Part shown: in pieces, positions 1 to 10,500 of the stretch | Position numbering within the stretch: the stretch's first letter is position 1 | How the letters are laid out: every line of letters starts with the position of its first letter | Origin: Pedobacter sp. B4-66 | Lineage (GTDB): Bacteria; Bacteroidota; Bacteroidia; Sphingobacteriales; Sphingobacteriaceae | DNA length: 64,000 nt | Assembly (NCBI RefSeq): GCF_018492665.1 | Contig: NZ_JAFVME010000001.1 | Span: 806,001-870,000 of the forward strand | Direction: 5' to 3' | Translations under genes and position numbers: made by a program | Notes under the pieces: model-generated | What the model saw: only the letters and a program-made list of their open reading frames with translations | What the model was told of the DNA's origin: nothing | Databases searched by the model: none

Positions 1-151
1 GGCCATACTGCTGAACCTGAAATCCTGCTGATCTCTATCCATATGCGAAGCCTCAGAAATGATCGTATTATTTCTAACAGCAAGCTGATGTTTATCATTG
101 ATGTTCCAGTCTAAACGGTTAAAAAACTTAGTCGACTTTGCATAAGTATTA
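1..151 (-). pseudogene. Continuation of the Oar-like receptor in the shifted frame
   Basis: Reading the minus strand one base out of frame from the G tract gives ~50 codons without a stop up to the window start (GGNTYAKSTKFFNRLDWNIN and DRDQQDFRFSS). This reads like the beta-barrel segment expected after the receptor's plug. The gene extends beyond the window, so whether the remainder is intact cannot be seen. Confidence 0.7.
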
Positions 152-1210
152 CCCCCCCCCTGAAGTTCCTGCATTAAAGAAATTTGCGGCTGTGATCTCA
201 TCCGCATCTTTAGCACTTAAAATATGGCTGGTTTCGGCAATACCCGCTACCAATTGCGAAGGATCCTGTCTATGAGTGATCTCCTCATTACTAAAGAAAA
301 ACAATTTGTCTTTTATGATGGGAAACCCAACACGAAAACCGGTTTGGTAATCATAAAAGTCGCTATTCATTTTCCCTAATGAACCTACCCTATCCTTACC
401 CGTTATTGCAGCATTACGGCCAAAACCATATACCGAACCACTTAAGTAATTGGTTCCACTTCTGGTTACTGCATTTACAGAACCTCCCGTAAAATTACCG
501 ATCTTCACATCGTAAGGAGCTAAATAAACCTGCATGTCTTCAATTGCGTCAATGGATATTGGATTGGTCCTGGTCGAACTACCTGCCATTCCAGATGTAC
601 CCGACTGCCCTCCCAAGGAAGGACTAAACCCAATCGCATCGTTATTAATGGCACCATCAATTGTTACGTTATTGTACCTGAAGTTGGCACCACCAAAACT
701 ATTGTCTTTACTTGCCTGTGGCACTAAACGCGTAACATCAGTAATACTCCGCGACACTGTAGCCATATTACGAACCTGATCGGCACTGATGTTCTTTCCG
801 GAGCCATAAGTACTGGCCTGAGCCCCTTTCTTTGTGGCTTTAATAGCTACTTCCGTAAGTTGCTGTGCTTGATCGCTCAAGGCAAAGTTTAAAATAACTG
901 CCGCACCCAAACGGATAGTGATTCCCTCACGTTTATCGTTTTTCATGCTCATCATATTTGCTTCTACAGAATAAGGACCTCCAATACGAAGATTTGGCAA
1001 ATAATAATGTCCATTCTTATCTGTAGCAGTTGCATATTTTGTACCTGAAGATTGATGTATAGCCGTAACAGAAGCACCCGGTAACGGTTGTCCTCCGGCA
1101 TCAAGCACCATTCCATTTAAAGTACCGCTGGTTTCCTGACTTACCGCAGCAAAAGGCAGCAGCATACACAGGAGTAAAAATATTTTGTGAATTGTATTTC
1201 TAACTGTCAT
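149..1210 (-). CDS. Oar-like TonB-dependent receptor, N-terminal part (frameshifted at a G:C tract)
   Basis: Outer-membrane receptor of the Oar/CarboxypepD-reg type, presumably taking up or binding a large ligand with TonB energy. Residues 1-24 form a signal peptide ending at VSQ. Residues ~28-115 are a carboxypeptidase-regulatory-like beta-sandwich (GTLNGMVLDAGGQPLPGA). Residues ~125-250 are a TonB plug (NVTIDGAINNDAIG, GGSVNAVTRSGTN), followed by the first barrel strands. The frame stops at codon 354 directly after a run of nine Gs on the coding strand (152-160). Dropping one G restores an open frame to the window edge with fitting receptor sequence (KSTKFFNRLDWNINDKHQ). It is therefore either a phase-variable gene caught OFF, a frameshift mutation, or a sequencing error. 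It is last in the FAS1/ECF locus, 14 bases after the preceding gene. Confidence 0.85.
   Translation of the reverse strand: MTVRNTIHKIFLLLCMLLPFAAVSQETSGTLNGMVLDAGGQPLPGASVTAIHQSSGTKYATATDKNGHYYLPNLRIGGPYSVEANMMSMKNDKREGITIRLGAAVILNFALSDQAQQLTEVAIKATKKGAQASTYGSGKNISADQVRNMATVSRSITDVTRLVPQASKDNSFGGANFRYNNVTIDGAINNDAIGFSPSLGGQSGTSGMAGSSTRTNPISIDAIEDMQVYLAPYDVKIGNFTGGSVNAVTRSGTNYLSGSVYGFGRNAAITGKDRVGSLGKMNSDFYDYQTGFRVGFPIIKDKLFFFSNEEITHRQDPSQLVAGIAETSHILSAKDADEITAANFFNAGTSGGG
152..160. repeat. 9-base homopolymer C (G on coding strand) tract
   Basis: Nine Cs in a row on the plus strand within the receptor coding region. Long G:C tracts inside surface-protein genes are classic slipped-strand mispairing sites. 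Eight bases here would restore the reading frame. Confidence 0.9.
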
Positions 1211-1224
1211 CTCTAAAATCTTAA

Positions 1225-2235
1225 TTACTGTGTAATTCTCAATAGGCTTCCAATGGTATGCACCACACCGTTACCGGTAAGCACATCCTGTTTGGTTAAT
1301 TGGATAACCGATGTATTCCCTGTTCCTTTCAATTCTATACCTATAAATGCACCTGCCACCTGCGGGTTGGGCTTAAGGATCACCTGAATAGATTTTCCAT
1401 CAATCATGGTTTGGTCGCTACGATTAGAAGCTCCCGTACTCAACACATAATCGTACACAAACCTGCGGTCAGATAAAATATGGTAGCGCATTAAACCCTG
1501 TAAAACTGTAGGATCCATACTATTGATAGCTTCAATAGTATTCAATCCGAAGGCGACCATTGCTGCATTATTTGGTGCAAACACAGTATATGGCCCCTTG
1601 CCATTTAAAGTTTCCGTTAAACCAGAGCGTTGCAAGGCCTGATGAAACAGACTTAGATCCCTGTCTGAAGCAATAGCTTCAATAACCTTACTATGGCTGT
1701 ATGGCTCCAGTACACGATCAATAACCTGGATTAACCCGTTAGATGCACTTACATTTTTTGAGACTATTTTAGACCCATTAATGGTTAAAATAGTATCGCC
1801 TTGTTTTACCCAGTGCGTTACAAAAAGTTTACCTCCGTTCGCAGATTTCACCTCCTGATTAAATAGAAAAGGTAACTTGTTAAATTCATAAACGCCGTTC
1901 AGGATATGGTAATTCATGATAGACGAAACCCTTGAGGGATCCATACTCAAAATGGCTGTAGCATTTCCAAAACCTGCATTCCTAAAAGCATCATCCGAAG
2001 GTGCAATAGCAGTATATGTACCTTCCTTGTCTGTAACTTTAGCCAACCCTGTTCTTATCAAAGCAGTATTGTAAACAGAAAGATTAAAGTTATCTGCTAT
2101 AATTGCACTGATCTTATTGTTACTGGCAGTTTTAGCAACATCATCCTTTTTACAGCCGTTAAGGATCAATCCACAACTGATCAGTATAGGGAAAATGCCA
2201 AATGGCCTTATTAATATTCTATGTAAATAATTCAT
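1225..2235 (-). CDS. FAS1 (fasciclin) domain lipoprotein, copy 3
   Basis: Predicted surface lipoprotein of 336 residues with a lipobox cysteine (LILNGC) followed by KKDD, which resembles the Bacteroidota lipoprotein surface-export signal. Two FAS1 domains can be seen at ~40-185 and ~188-334, each with the typical blocks: TAIAPSDDAFRNAGF and MNYHIL in the first, TVFAPNNAAMVAFG and MRYHIL in the second. FAS1 domains mediate adhesion or carbohydrate binding. It is the third of three tandem FAS1 genes in the ECF locus, 14 bases before the Oar-like receptor gene. The ligand is unknown. Confidence 0.9.
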   Translation of the reverse strand: MNYLHRILIRPFGIFPILISCGLILNGCKKDDVAKTASNNKISAIIADNFNLSVYNTALIRTGLAKVTDKEGTYTAIAPSDDAFRNAGFGNATAILSMDPSRVSSIMNYHILNGVYEFNKLPFLFNQEVKSANGGKLFVTHWVKQGDTILTINGSKIVSKNVSASNGLIQVIDRVLEPYSHSKVIEAIASDRDLSLFHQALQRSGLTETLNGKGPYTVFAPNNAAMVAFGLNTIEAINSMDPTVLQGLMRYHILSDRRFVYDYVLSTGASNRSDQTMIDGKSIQVILKPNPQVAGAFIGIELKGTGNTSVIQLTKQDVLTGNGVVHTIGSLLRITQ

Positions 2236-2269
2236 GTTTCTATTGATCTTTATGAGCTAATGATACCGG

Positions 2270-3517
2270 TCAGAATTTAAAACCCTTAGGCGGCATTAAA
2301 CGGTTTACCACATGTATAGGCCCCATCAATGTGTTGATGTCTCCCTCAACAATAGTGGCAGCCGCGTTAGTGGTTGATTTGACTTTTACAGTTACTTGTC
2401 CCGCTTCGTTTTTACCAAATTCAAATGGCACGTACATAATTGGAATAGTCCCTGTATAACCAGAGGAAGTCAGCGCATAGCCCGACAACAGTTTATTGTT
2501 CAGATCATTCGAATAAAAACAATCCGGATTATCCTCTCCGGGGCCCCAACCATCCCTTTCTTTAAAAATTCTGCCCCAGCGATGCATGGTCAATAAGGTA
2601 TCCGTGGCATAACCGGTACCTACCTGCTCATAGGTATCCCAATCAAAATATGGAAGAGGATTACGGTCATTCAATGCCATCAAATCATCAACCGTCTTAA
2701 ATCCTGCCTGATGAAAAGCTTCATCTGTAGGGGCAAAAATAGATTTGAAGATCAAGTAATTATAGTCAATCGACAATCCTTTCGGAAATCTATCGCGTTC
2801 AACCGCTCCCATCATAGCCTCATCCCAAAGCATATCTGTTTTGGTCATAATTTCCACATACATCCCAAAACGGCCATCATCCTGTAAAGCCTCCAACATG
2901 GTTTTTTCTGGTTTTTTCAGTACATGGTCTATCGGCCAAAAAGTTCCATTTTTTGCCAAAGTAGCTGTCGCACTTCCGGTCTTTTTGCCATTGATCAGTA
3001 GATCTTTACCTAACACATTAATATATTGACGATAGAAATAAGGATCAGTCTGATACTGATTATCATATCCTTTTACTTTTATATAAGTGTTTTCCAGTAA
3101 GCTCGTACCGATCGTATTCTCTCCCCTTTCACTTAGGTCTTTAGGGCTAACGGCGGTCGATAGCGTATGGTAAAGCAGTAAGCTATCCAACAATGCCGGG
3201 CTGGTATTATTTATAACCTCCAATGTCATTCCATCAGCGATAAATGCAGCATCACTTGGCGCCAACAAGGTTATAGGTGTGTTAATGCCCCTTTTTCCCA
3301 AAATACTGGTCATATTACTACGTTTCCATGCCGCTTTAAAAAGTGTATAGGGCGAAGCCTCAAGCACTTCACTAAGCATGATCGTTAAATCTTCTGCAGG
3401 TACCTGCACACCCTCTACTTCTGGCTGAAACTCGGCTTTTCTGCAAGATGCCAACGTTATAAATAACAGGCAGATGGCAATTAATTTTATATTCATCTTA
3501 TTCTTGTTATAGATCAT
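2270..3517 (-). CDS. FAS1 (fasciclin) domain lipoprotein, copy 2
   Basis: Lipoprotein of 415 residues with two FAS1-like regions. The first carries ITLLAPSDAAFIADGM and LLYHTLS. The second carries SIFAPTDEAFHQAGF and is interrupted by a tryptophan- and glycine-rich insertion (RWGRIFKERDGWGPGEDN). The lipobox is ITLASC with RKAE after it. The first ATG at 3517 follows the upstream stop directly (TAG-ATG). An internal ATG at 3496 gives a more compact signal peptide (MNIKLIAICLL) and may be the real start. The insertion makes it the longest of the three FAS1 paralogues. The function is probably adhesion or ligand presentation at the cell surface, inferred from the domain only. Confidence 0.88.
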   Translation of the reverse strand: MIYNKNKMNIKLIAICLLFITLASCRKAEFQPEVEGVQVPAEDLTIMLSEVLEASPYTLFKAAWKRSNMTSILGKRGINTPITLLAPSDAAFIADGMTLEVINNTSPALLDSLLLYHTLSTAVSPKDLSERGENTIGTSLLENTYIKVKGYDNQYQTDPYFYRQYINVLGKDLLINGKKTGSATATLAKNGTFWPIDHVLKKPEKTMLEALQDDGRFGMYVEIMTKTDMLWDEAMMGAVERDRFPKGLSIDYNYLIFKSIFAPTDEAFHQAGFKTVDDLMALNDRNPLPYFDWDTYEQVGTGYATDTLLTMHRWGRIFKERDGWGPGEDNPDCFYSNDLNNKLLSGYALTSSGYTGTIPIMYVPFEFGKNEAGQVTVKVKSTTNAAATIVEGDINTLMGPIHVVNRLMPPKGFKF

Positions 3518-4597
3518 CTAATTATTCTTTATTGCCTGCTCAGGAAGGATTAAAACACCTTGAAGATCCTGCACCAGACCATTATCCGTAAGGTTATCTA
3601 TGGCTTTCTGATCCTGCCCCTTTACTGAAGTAAGAATCTCATAAGGGAAATTTTTATTGGTTCTTACCTCAATATTATAGCCGATAGATTGATCGTAAAT
3701 GTTGTTGTAGTTGAACCTACCGGCAGTAATTGTCATGATATAAGTATCATTAGCTATCGGATGGTAGTAAAAGGAATCGCTGTTAATGATACTGAATACC
3801 ACAAAATCCGACACAAAAAAGTGTTTCTTTCTCATCACGTAACAGCCAAACAGACGGTCGCCGATATAACTATTCACATTTAACCCAGCAATTACCTCTG
3901 CAGTCATCCCCTTCGCTTCAAATTCCTTATTTTTTGGGGCCAGTATGGTGTAAGGCCCCTCTGTTGTCAGTTCATCCCAAAATCCAAACTTCTTTAACCC
4001 GCTTATCAGGATGCTATATTCCGGCCTTGCAGACAACCAACCTTGCACAGTGGTTTTTGCAGTAGATTTCATTACCCTATCTAATACATGTAAAGTACCA
4101 TTGGCTAGCGTTACATCTTTTCTGCTGGCAAGAGAACCATTAAAATATAGGGTATTGTTGTTATCTCTACTAACAGTTGAGGCATACAGTTCAGTACCAG
4201 CCATTGTACGGTAACGCACATCTATCCCATTAAAAGGAATATCCTTTAGCATTATCCGTTCATTTAAAATATGGCGCTGCACCAAAAACTTTAAAGTATC
4301 CGGATTCATTTTATCAAAATCACTTGGGCGGTTTATCCCAATGATATTAAAGGCAGCGTTGCTGGGAGCCAGGATTGTAAATGGCCCCGTACTGTTTAAT
4401 TCAGCTCCTATTCCTGTTTTTTCTATTGCCGCAGCAAATAAGCTGAGGTCGTAATTATTCTTTACAAAGTCGAAGCCAGGTCTGAAATTGTCATTCGCCT
4501 TATCAATATGCAGATCATCGTGCTTACAAGAATTTAAAGCCAGTAACCATAACGCCGACAAGAGGTAAAGGTATTTCTTTAATGATTTGTATTTCAT
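3518..4597 (-). CDS. FAS1 (fasciclin) domain lipoprotein, copy 1
   Basis: Lipoprotein of 359 residues. The signal peptide ends at ALNSC, followed by KHDD, an acidic motif after the cysteine compatible with surface export. The first FAS1 domain (~45-175) shows FTILAPSNAAFNIIGI and VQRHILN. The second (~178-350) starts with WLSARPEYSILISGLK and YTILAPKNKEFEAKGM and then diverges. It is the first of the three tandem FAS1 genes, so the trio probably arose by duplication within the operon. The following gene starts immediately after its stop codon, which suggests translational coupling. Confidence 0.88.
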   Translation of the reverse strand: MKYKSLKKYLYLLSALWLLALNSCKHDDLHIDKANDNFRPGFDFVKNNYDLSLFAAAIEKTGIGAELNSTGPFTILAPSNAAFNIIGINRPSDFDKMNPDTLKFLVQRHILNERIMLKDIPFNGIDVRYRTMAGTELYASTVSRDNNNTLYFNGSLASRKDVTLANGTLHVLDRVMKSTAKTTVQGWLSARPEYSILISGLKKFGFWDELTTEGPYTILAPKNKEFEAKGMTAEVIAGLNVNSYIGDRLFGCYVMRKKHFFVSDFVVFSIINSDSFYYHPIANDTYIMTITAGRFNYNNIYDQSIGYNIEVRTNKNFPYEILTSVKGQDQKAIDNLTDNGLVQDLQGVLILPEQAIKNN

Positions 4598-4621
4598 TGT
4601 TCTAATTGTTGGATTAAACCA

Positions 4622-5818
4622 TTAGTAAATTGGGGGCGCATATTTACGCTGAATGGTACTGAGATAAACATTTCCGTTTACAATCTCGATGGTATTTACC
4701 GTAGCAAACGACCGCGGATTATATGTACCTGAGTGGATATTTACAAGCATATTAGGCAGTACAACCTCATTCCATCGCCTGTAATCCGTAAATGGAGTTA
4801 AACAATTTATAGAAGCCCAGTTTCCATCCGTTTCATTTACAGTCGGACCATAAGGAATGTTTCTAATGTCCATTCCAGGTGCCAGAAAATCAAACCGCTG
4901 CCACATGTCAGTAAAAATACCTCCGGCACTTGCATCGGCAAACAATGGAAAACTGTAATACGGGCTAACTTCTAACACATCAGAGTTTCTGGTTAAATTG
5001 CCCAGGTATTTCCCGTTGTAACCGGTTAATTTCGGCATAGAAACAGTCCTGTTTTTATACAGGGTTACAAAAATGTTCATCTGGTCTTTAATGCCATTTC
5101 CCATGGCACCTTTTCCATAAACATTCCCTCCTTTTGCGTTGTTATCTGCCTGCCAGTACCCCTTGGCACTCATGTTATAGAAGTTAACATAAACCGAGGA
5201 ATCCGATAATGGCAGTTTGTGAAAGTTCTCTTTCCTAAGGTAAATGCCATTCCTTTTTGTCAGGTAATCTTTCTGCAATACATGCAGCGTATACACTTCC
5301 TTGCTATCTAACACCATAGTGGTATCAATCAGAAAACTCTTTTTCAGCTTAGGATCCAGGTTAAAAAATGGAACTGTATTTTTTGGGCGGAACATGAACA
5401 CAATACGGTGCTTACCTGATGGAATCTGTGCCCAGCTGCTTAAATCGAAACCGTTTAAAACAGGCCCTACCAGTACATTTTCTCTACCCGGATACTCTGG
5501 GTTGTTTACGCTAGTGCCACTCCCGATATGAGATGGATAAGGTGGTGCATAAGGATCGCGCTGATCAAGAAAATCTCCTTTAATCTTAGCGCTGACAGGC
5601 ATACCGCCCTGATCCATTTCAGGATCAATCAGCATAGTCAAAAAAGGTAGCATTTCATCCTTATTATCGATCCCGATCTTATAATTCAGGTTGTTAAAAA
5701 CCCTTAAATAAGCAGGATCATCAATTTTTTTATACTCTACCTTTGAACAGCCCGTTGCAAACCACAACAGAGCGATAGCAGCATAAAATGTGATATTCTT
5801 AGTTCTTAATAGTAACAT
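4622..5818 (-). CDS. Uncharacterised lipoprotein of the FAS1/ECF locus
   Basis: Lipoprotein of 398 residues (lipobox FATGC, then SKVEYKK). The body is beta-rich and aromatic-rich, with strands such as YLRVFNNLNYKIGIDNKDE and VYTLHVLQKDYLTKRNG that recall the DUF4397-type beta-sandwich seen in the upstream gene. I cannot assign it to a named family. It lies between a DUF4397-like lipoprotein gene and the FAS1 trio with short gaps (13 and 24 bases), so it is part of the same transcription unit and probably of the same cell-surface complex. Confidence 0.75.
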   Translation of the reverse strand: MLLLRTKNITFYAAIALLWFATGCSKVEYKKIDDPAYLRVFNNLNYKIGIDNKDEMLPFLTMLIDPEMDQGGMPVSAKIKGDFLDQRDPYAPPYPSHIGSGTSVNNPEYPGRENVLVGPVLNGFDLSSWAQIPSGKHRIVFMFRPKNTVPFFNLDPKLKKSFLIDTTMVLDSKEVYTLHVLQKDYLTKRNGIYLRKENFHKLPLSDSSVYVNFYNMSAKGYWQADNNAKGGNVYGKGAMGNGIKDQMNIFVTLYKNRTVSMPKLTGYNGKYLGNLTRNSDVLEVSPYYSFPLFADASAGGIFTDMWQRFDFLAPGMDIRNIPYGPTVNETDGNWASINCLTPFTDYRRWNEVVLPNMLVNIHSGTYNPRSFATVNTIEIVNGNVYLSTIQRKYAPPIY

Positions 5819-5831
5819 AATTCTGGTTCTT

Positions 5832-7556
5832 TTATTTGGTGTGTTTCAGAATAATCATCTTTGCTTTTTGACCCGCAGGGGCTGATACGCTGGTGCTTCC
5901 AACCAAAGCGATGGTATAAATACCAGGCTCATGATTAGGTAAACCGCCTCTTACATATAATTCAGGTCTGGCAATAAGTTGCTGCCCTGTTAAAACCGGT
6001 ATATCACTTGCCCAACTTCCCGGAACTATGCCCGGTGTAGAACGGAAGGCCATAATTTTATATGGAATGTTATCCATATCAATCTGTATATAGGGTGCTT
6101 CGGTGGTAAAAACACCAGGAGTAAGGTTATTTACCGCAGCCGGATTCTTATTAAAACTATGGAGAAAAGATTGCCCATTATCCTTTGTAAATGTTACATA
6201 TGGTAAATCCGGACAAAGGTTAAGAAAACGGATACTGAAAGGATAGTCAAGCTTATTGCGAAGATAGGTAGCATCATCAGTTGCCGTAGTACCCGGAATT
6301 ACCCTGCTTAAATCATTAGCTACCGCACTAATGGTTGCCTTACCACCGGCATCAGGATGAAGCCATAAAGTAAAGTTGGTATTAGGATCCAGCTTCAGCT
6401 GACTGCTTGCCAATACATTTCCAGAAGCATCTTTAGCTTCAATGTTATAATTACCTGTTATGTAACTCTGATAATCGGTATGCTCCGTGTATGCCAACCC
6501 ATTACCCAATGCATTTCCGTTCATGGTAATTTTAATCCCATTTGTACCTACCAGGGTATTTACAGCCTGCACTCTTGCATAAGTAACATTCAGCGGTTCA
6601 CTGATGTCGTTCATAATCGTGATGGCATTTTGATAATCCGAAACATACTCGCCAGGATTACCAATTAAATAAGGGATATTAAAATTGTACGGTGCAATAA
6701 TAATGGTGTAAATCCCTCCCGGAGCAAAACTTTTAAAAGCAGTAAAAGTTAAGCGTGTATCTTCAGGTGGCCAGCTACGAACAGAACTAAGGGTTGATGT
6801 TGAAGGAAGAATTGGCAATCTGGTAGTACCGGGCACTTGGATTCCACCGGGGGTTAACACCTTTAACTGTGCTGTAGTATAAGGCACTTCGATGTAATCA
6901 GAATACTGCCCCGGCAAAATGTTATTCGTCTTACCACTTACTGGTGTACCATCAGCCCAGGCAAGACTCATTGGCCCTACCAGATTTTCCATGCTGTTTA
7001 CCTGAATAGTGGATGAAAGATTGAGTACCCGTACTTTGAATTTAGTAGGATCTGATGGAGCAGAAACCGCACGAGGAATTTTTAGATATTTAGGTTGCCC
7101 ACCCACAACACGCTCAGTAGCCAACAGATAATAATCCATAGCCTGCGCTGCATTTTCCTCAAGATCAATTGTCAGTTTATCAGCCGGAGCATTATAACCT
7201 CCAATTTCGGTAAAAAAGCGAGCCTTCCCGTTTTTCAATAGCGACTGAGGGATGTTCCAGGTTGAACCCAGTTTACCACCATTTTCAGGAAAATATTTAG
7301 TACCAGACACTACCGCGGATATTGGATCCGTTGGCAAAAGATATCTTTTATTGGTCAGCGTATCACCATCCATTACCACCTGCCCATAGCCACCCAAGTT
7401 TACAATACGTAGTGATGAACTTTTGCGGGCATCCGTAATTAGCCTATTATCATATTCAAAATCATGCTTTTCCTTTTTACAGGAACCCAGCCCCAGCAAT
7501 ATCAAAAACCCAAGGAATAATGGCAATTGCTGAATGTATTTCGTTAATTTCTTCAT
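5832..7556 (-). CDS. DUF4397-like repeat lipoprotein
   Basis: Lipoprotein of 574 residues (lipobox LGLGSC followed by KKEK). It is made of several beta-sandwich-like repeats with the DUF4397 signature of short hydrophobic strands: SLRIVNLGGYGQVVMDG, KFKVRVLNLSS, YARVQAVNTLVG and SIRFLNLCPDLPYVTF. It follows the STN-type TonB receptor gene after only two bases. This resembles SusC/SusD-style pairing, although the protein lacks SusD helical TPR-like sequence. It is probably the surface partner of the receptor, with an unknown ligand. Confidence 0.75.
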   Translation of the reverse strand: MKKLTKYIQQLPLFLGFLILLGLGSCKKEKHDFEYDNRLITDARKSSSLRIVNLGGYGQVVMDGDTLTNKRYLLPTDPISAVVSGTKYFPENGGKLGSTWNIPQSLLKNGKARFFTEIGGYNAPADKLTIDLEENAAQAMDYYLLATERVVGGQPKYLKIPRAVSAPSDPTKFKVRVLNLSSTIQVNSMENLVGPMSLAWADGTPVSGKTNNILPGQYSDYIEVPYTTAQLKVLTPGGIQVPGTTRLPILPSTSTLSSVRSWPPEDTRLTFTAFKSFAPGGIYTIIIAPYNFNIPYLIGNPGEYVSDYQNAITIMNDISEPLNVTYARVQAVNTLVGTNGIKITMNGNALGNGLAYTEHTDYQSYITGNYNIEAKDASGNVLASSQLKLDPNTNFTLWLHPDAGGKATISAVANDLSRVIPGTTATDDATYLRNKLDYPFSIRFLNLCPDLPYVTFTKDNGQSFLHSFNKNPAAVNNLTPGVFTTEAPYIQIDMDNIPYKIMAFRSTPGIVPGSWASDIPVLTGQQLIARPELYVRGGLPNHEPGIYTIALVGSTSVSAPAGQKAKMIILKHTK

Positions 7557-7558
7557 CT

Positions 7559-10500
7559 TTAATACAAATTATAAGTGAACCCCATCATAAATTCTCCACC
7601 ACGTTTATAGCTACGGTTCAGGTATTTATTCCCATACCATTTACCACCGGTACCAGGATTGGCGTATACGGTTTCAATAGCAGGATTCAATAGGTTTTTA
7701 GCATATCCCTTAAAAATTACGCGCTTAGTTAAACGCTGACTGAACACAAAATCTAGCATAGGTACCGGACGGGTATACAGATCCGGTTCTCCGGTTAAAT
7801 TAATCTGTATCAAACGCTCTCCTACCATGTTAAATGTTCCGGTAAGGCTGGTACCCGATTTCTTGTTATCGTAATTTATCCAACCGTTAATAGAGAAGGG
7901 TGCCTGCTCAAACAAAGGACTATTATCAGGCGTATGCCTGTCCAGCGATCTGTTGGCTTCCAATCTTTCAGGTGATTTTTTAATATCACTTTGTGCCAGT
8001 AAAAGGTTAGTTCCTGCAAAGAAGTTGCGGAGTGGATCCCAGATTTTGCCCAGATCTTTTACAATCTCAAACTCTACTCCCCACACCTTACCAACGTTCG
8101 GATCATTTTCAAATCTGATGGTCGGATATTCAGGATATGTTGCCGCTAAACCACTGGTTTTTAAGCTAAACACTTTATACAACTGGTTTTCAATTCGCTT
8201 ACCAAATAAGGATACAGCGATAACCTCTCCACTATTAGGGAACCATTCCCACCTAAAATCTAAGTTTTGGGTGTTCTGATTGATTAGCTTAGGATTACCA
8301 ACAACCAGTCCCATTTGGAAAGCATCAAATTCAAATACATTGGTGATCTCCCTTAATTCAGGTCTGGCCAGTGTAGTATTAAACCCTGCTCTAAAATTCA
8401 TATTTTCCTTAAGGTTATAGGTAGTATTTAAGGAATAATAAGGCTTATAACCTGGTTTGTAAACCGAGTTAGGGCTCATTAAAGTAAGTGGGATATTGGT
8501 GCCCGGAGCTGTTAAAGCAGGATCAAGGAAAACGCCTGATGTATCTACTGCCGATTGGATATTGGTAGATTCGAAGCGAATACCCCCCGTTAACCTTAAA
8601 TCTTTAGTCACTTTTAAATCCAACATGGCATAAGCCGCCTTGGTCTCAAAAAATCCGGTATAATTGTTTGGAGATTTCTGGCTATTGTATAAAAACCCTC
8701 CAACCGGACTCGCACCTTCGCCCATACCTGCTGTTGGTGCATGGATGCCGATAATCTCATTACTCACCAAACGATCCAGATTTCCTGAAACCGTATACAA
8801 TGGCAACGACTTGTTTGAAGAAAAATTAGAGCCCGGTAAGAACAGCACATTCTCTGTAAATACACGATCGCGGTTCAGGTAATTAACCCCGGTTTTAAAC
8901 TCCTGCTTTTGTCCGAATAATTTAAATGGCACAGATAAATCTGCCTTATAGTTGTAATTGGTCTCGTCCAGATTTCTGTAACGACGACCGTTTGGCTCAG
9001 CCTGAATAATTCCATAAGCACCAAAGCCATTAACATAACCAGAAGAAAGTGCATATAAATGCGTACTGAATACCTGATCAGGATTGGTATTACCATTGCC
9101 GGTTGTAGGTCTATCAAAATACCCACCATTACGCGGCGTATAATCTGCCAGCGTTACAAAACGGTAATCAGGATCATTCTGACCAGCCTTAGAAGAAGAA
9201 ATGTTGTAACTTAACTTAGGCGAGTAGTCTGATTCCAGAAACTTATGCTCGCCCTGAAGGTTAAAGGTATTTAATGTACGATAACTCTGTTTTAAAGAAT
9301 ATATAGTACTTTTTACATCTCCAGGTAAACTGGTATATTGATAAGCACCATACATATTGGTGGCTTGCGTTTCGCCTCCCCAGCTACCCAGGTATTGCAT
9401 ACTGATTTCATTTCGGGCATCGAAGCGATAAGTTAAACCACCTAAAACACCATAATTAAGCGTTTCGTTACCGGTATTTTCCTTATAGGTTTGGTACCTA
9501 CCCATGTACAGGTTGTTCGGAGTAATATAGTTAGGGATGTTTCTTGGACTGCTTACCTGCGGATTTCCGGTTACCACACCCTGATAGATACTATATTGCT
9601 GTATTTCACCACCAGAAATATCTGTAGTACGACGATAATAGTTACCACCCGCTATAACTCCTAGTTTATGCTTTTTAAATAACGTGTAGCTGTTACCAAA
9701 AGTGGCAGAATACAACTGGTTTAAAGGAGCCTGTTTATACCTTGTAGTTAGCACAGGATCAAAACCTTGCATAATCCCGTTAATACGACCAACTTCCTGC
9801 TTTACTGCAGGGCTATAACCACTGTTCGAGATCATATTCTGGATCTGGTTTAGTCCACCTTTATATTGTGTAGCCAGATTTAAGAAATCGGCAGACAAGT
9901 TCTTTTTATTGATCTTATCGCCCAAAAAGCCCATATCACTGTTATAGAAACTATTATACTGACCACCTATCCCGATATTCGAATTAAAGCCTGATTGAAT
10001 AATTACATTAACCACCATGCTATCGGGCACAGATTTAGTTTTTAATTCAACAATACCTGCCGCAGCATCTGCCGGTTTATCAGGAGTAACTGTTTTATAA
10101 ATAGTAACGTTATCTAAAAGAGATGCCGGCACCAAATCGAAAGGAATAGAGCTTCTATCCGGGTCAGACGAAGCCAAACGCACACCGTTTAACTGACCAA
10201 CAACACTCCTATCACCCAAACCGCGGATGGCTACATATTTATCATCAGTAACAGTTACCCCCGGCACTCTTTGCAAGGCCTGTGTGGTGGTGATACTTGC
10301 AGTACGCTCTATCTGAACTGCAGAAATAGCATCCTGTACAATGGCCGCTTTTTTACGTTCATCGAGCACTGCAACCTCTGTATTTGTCTTTCTACGCGCC
10401 TGAACAGTTACCTCTCCCAATTGAGTAGAAGACGATTTCATTAAGATTTTCAGTTCCTTAGTATTGGCATCTACCTTAATCTCTAAGCTCTGATAACCAA

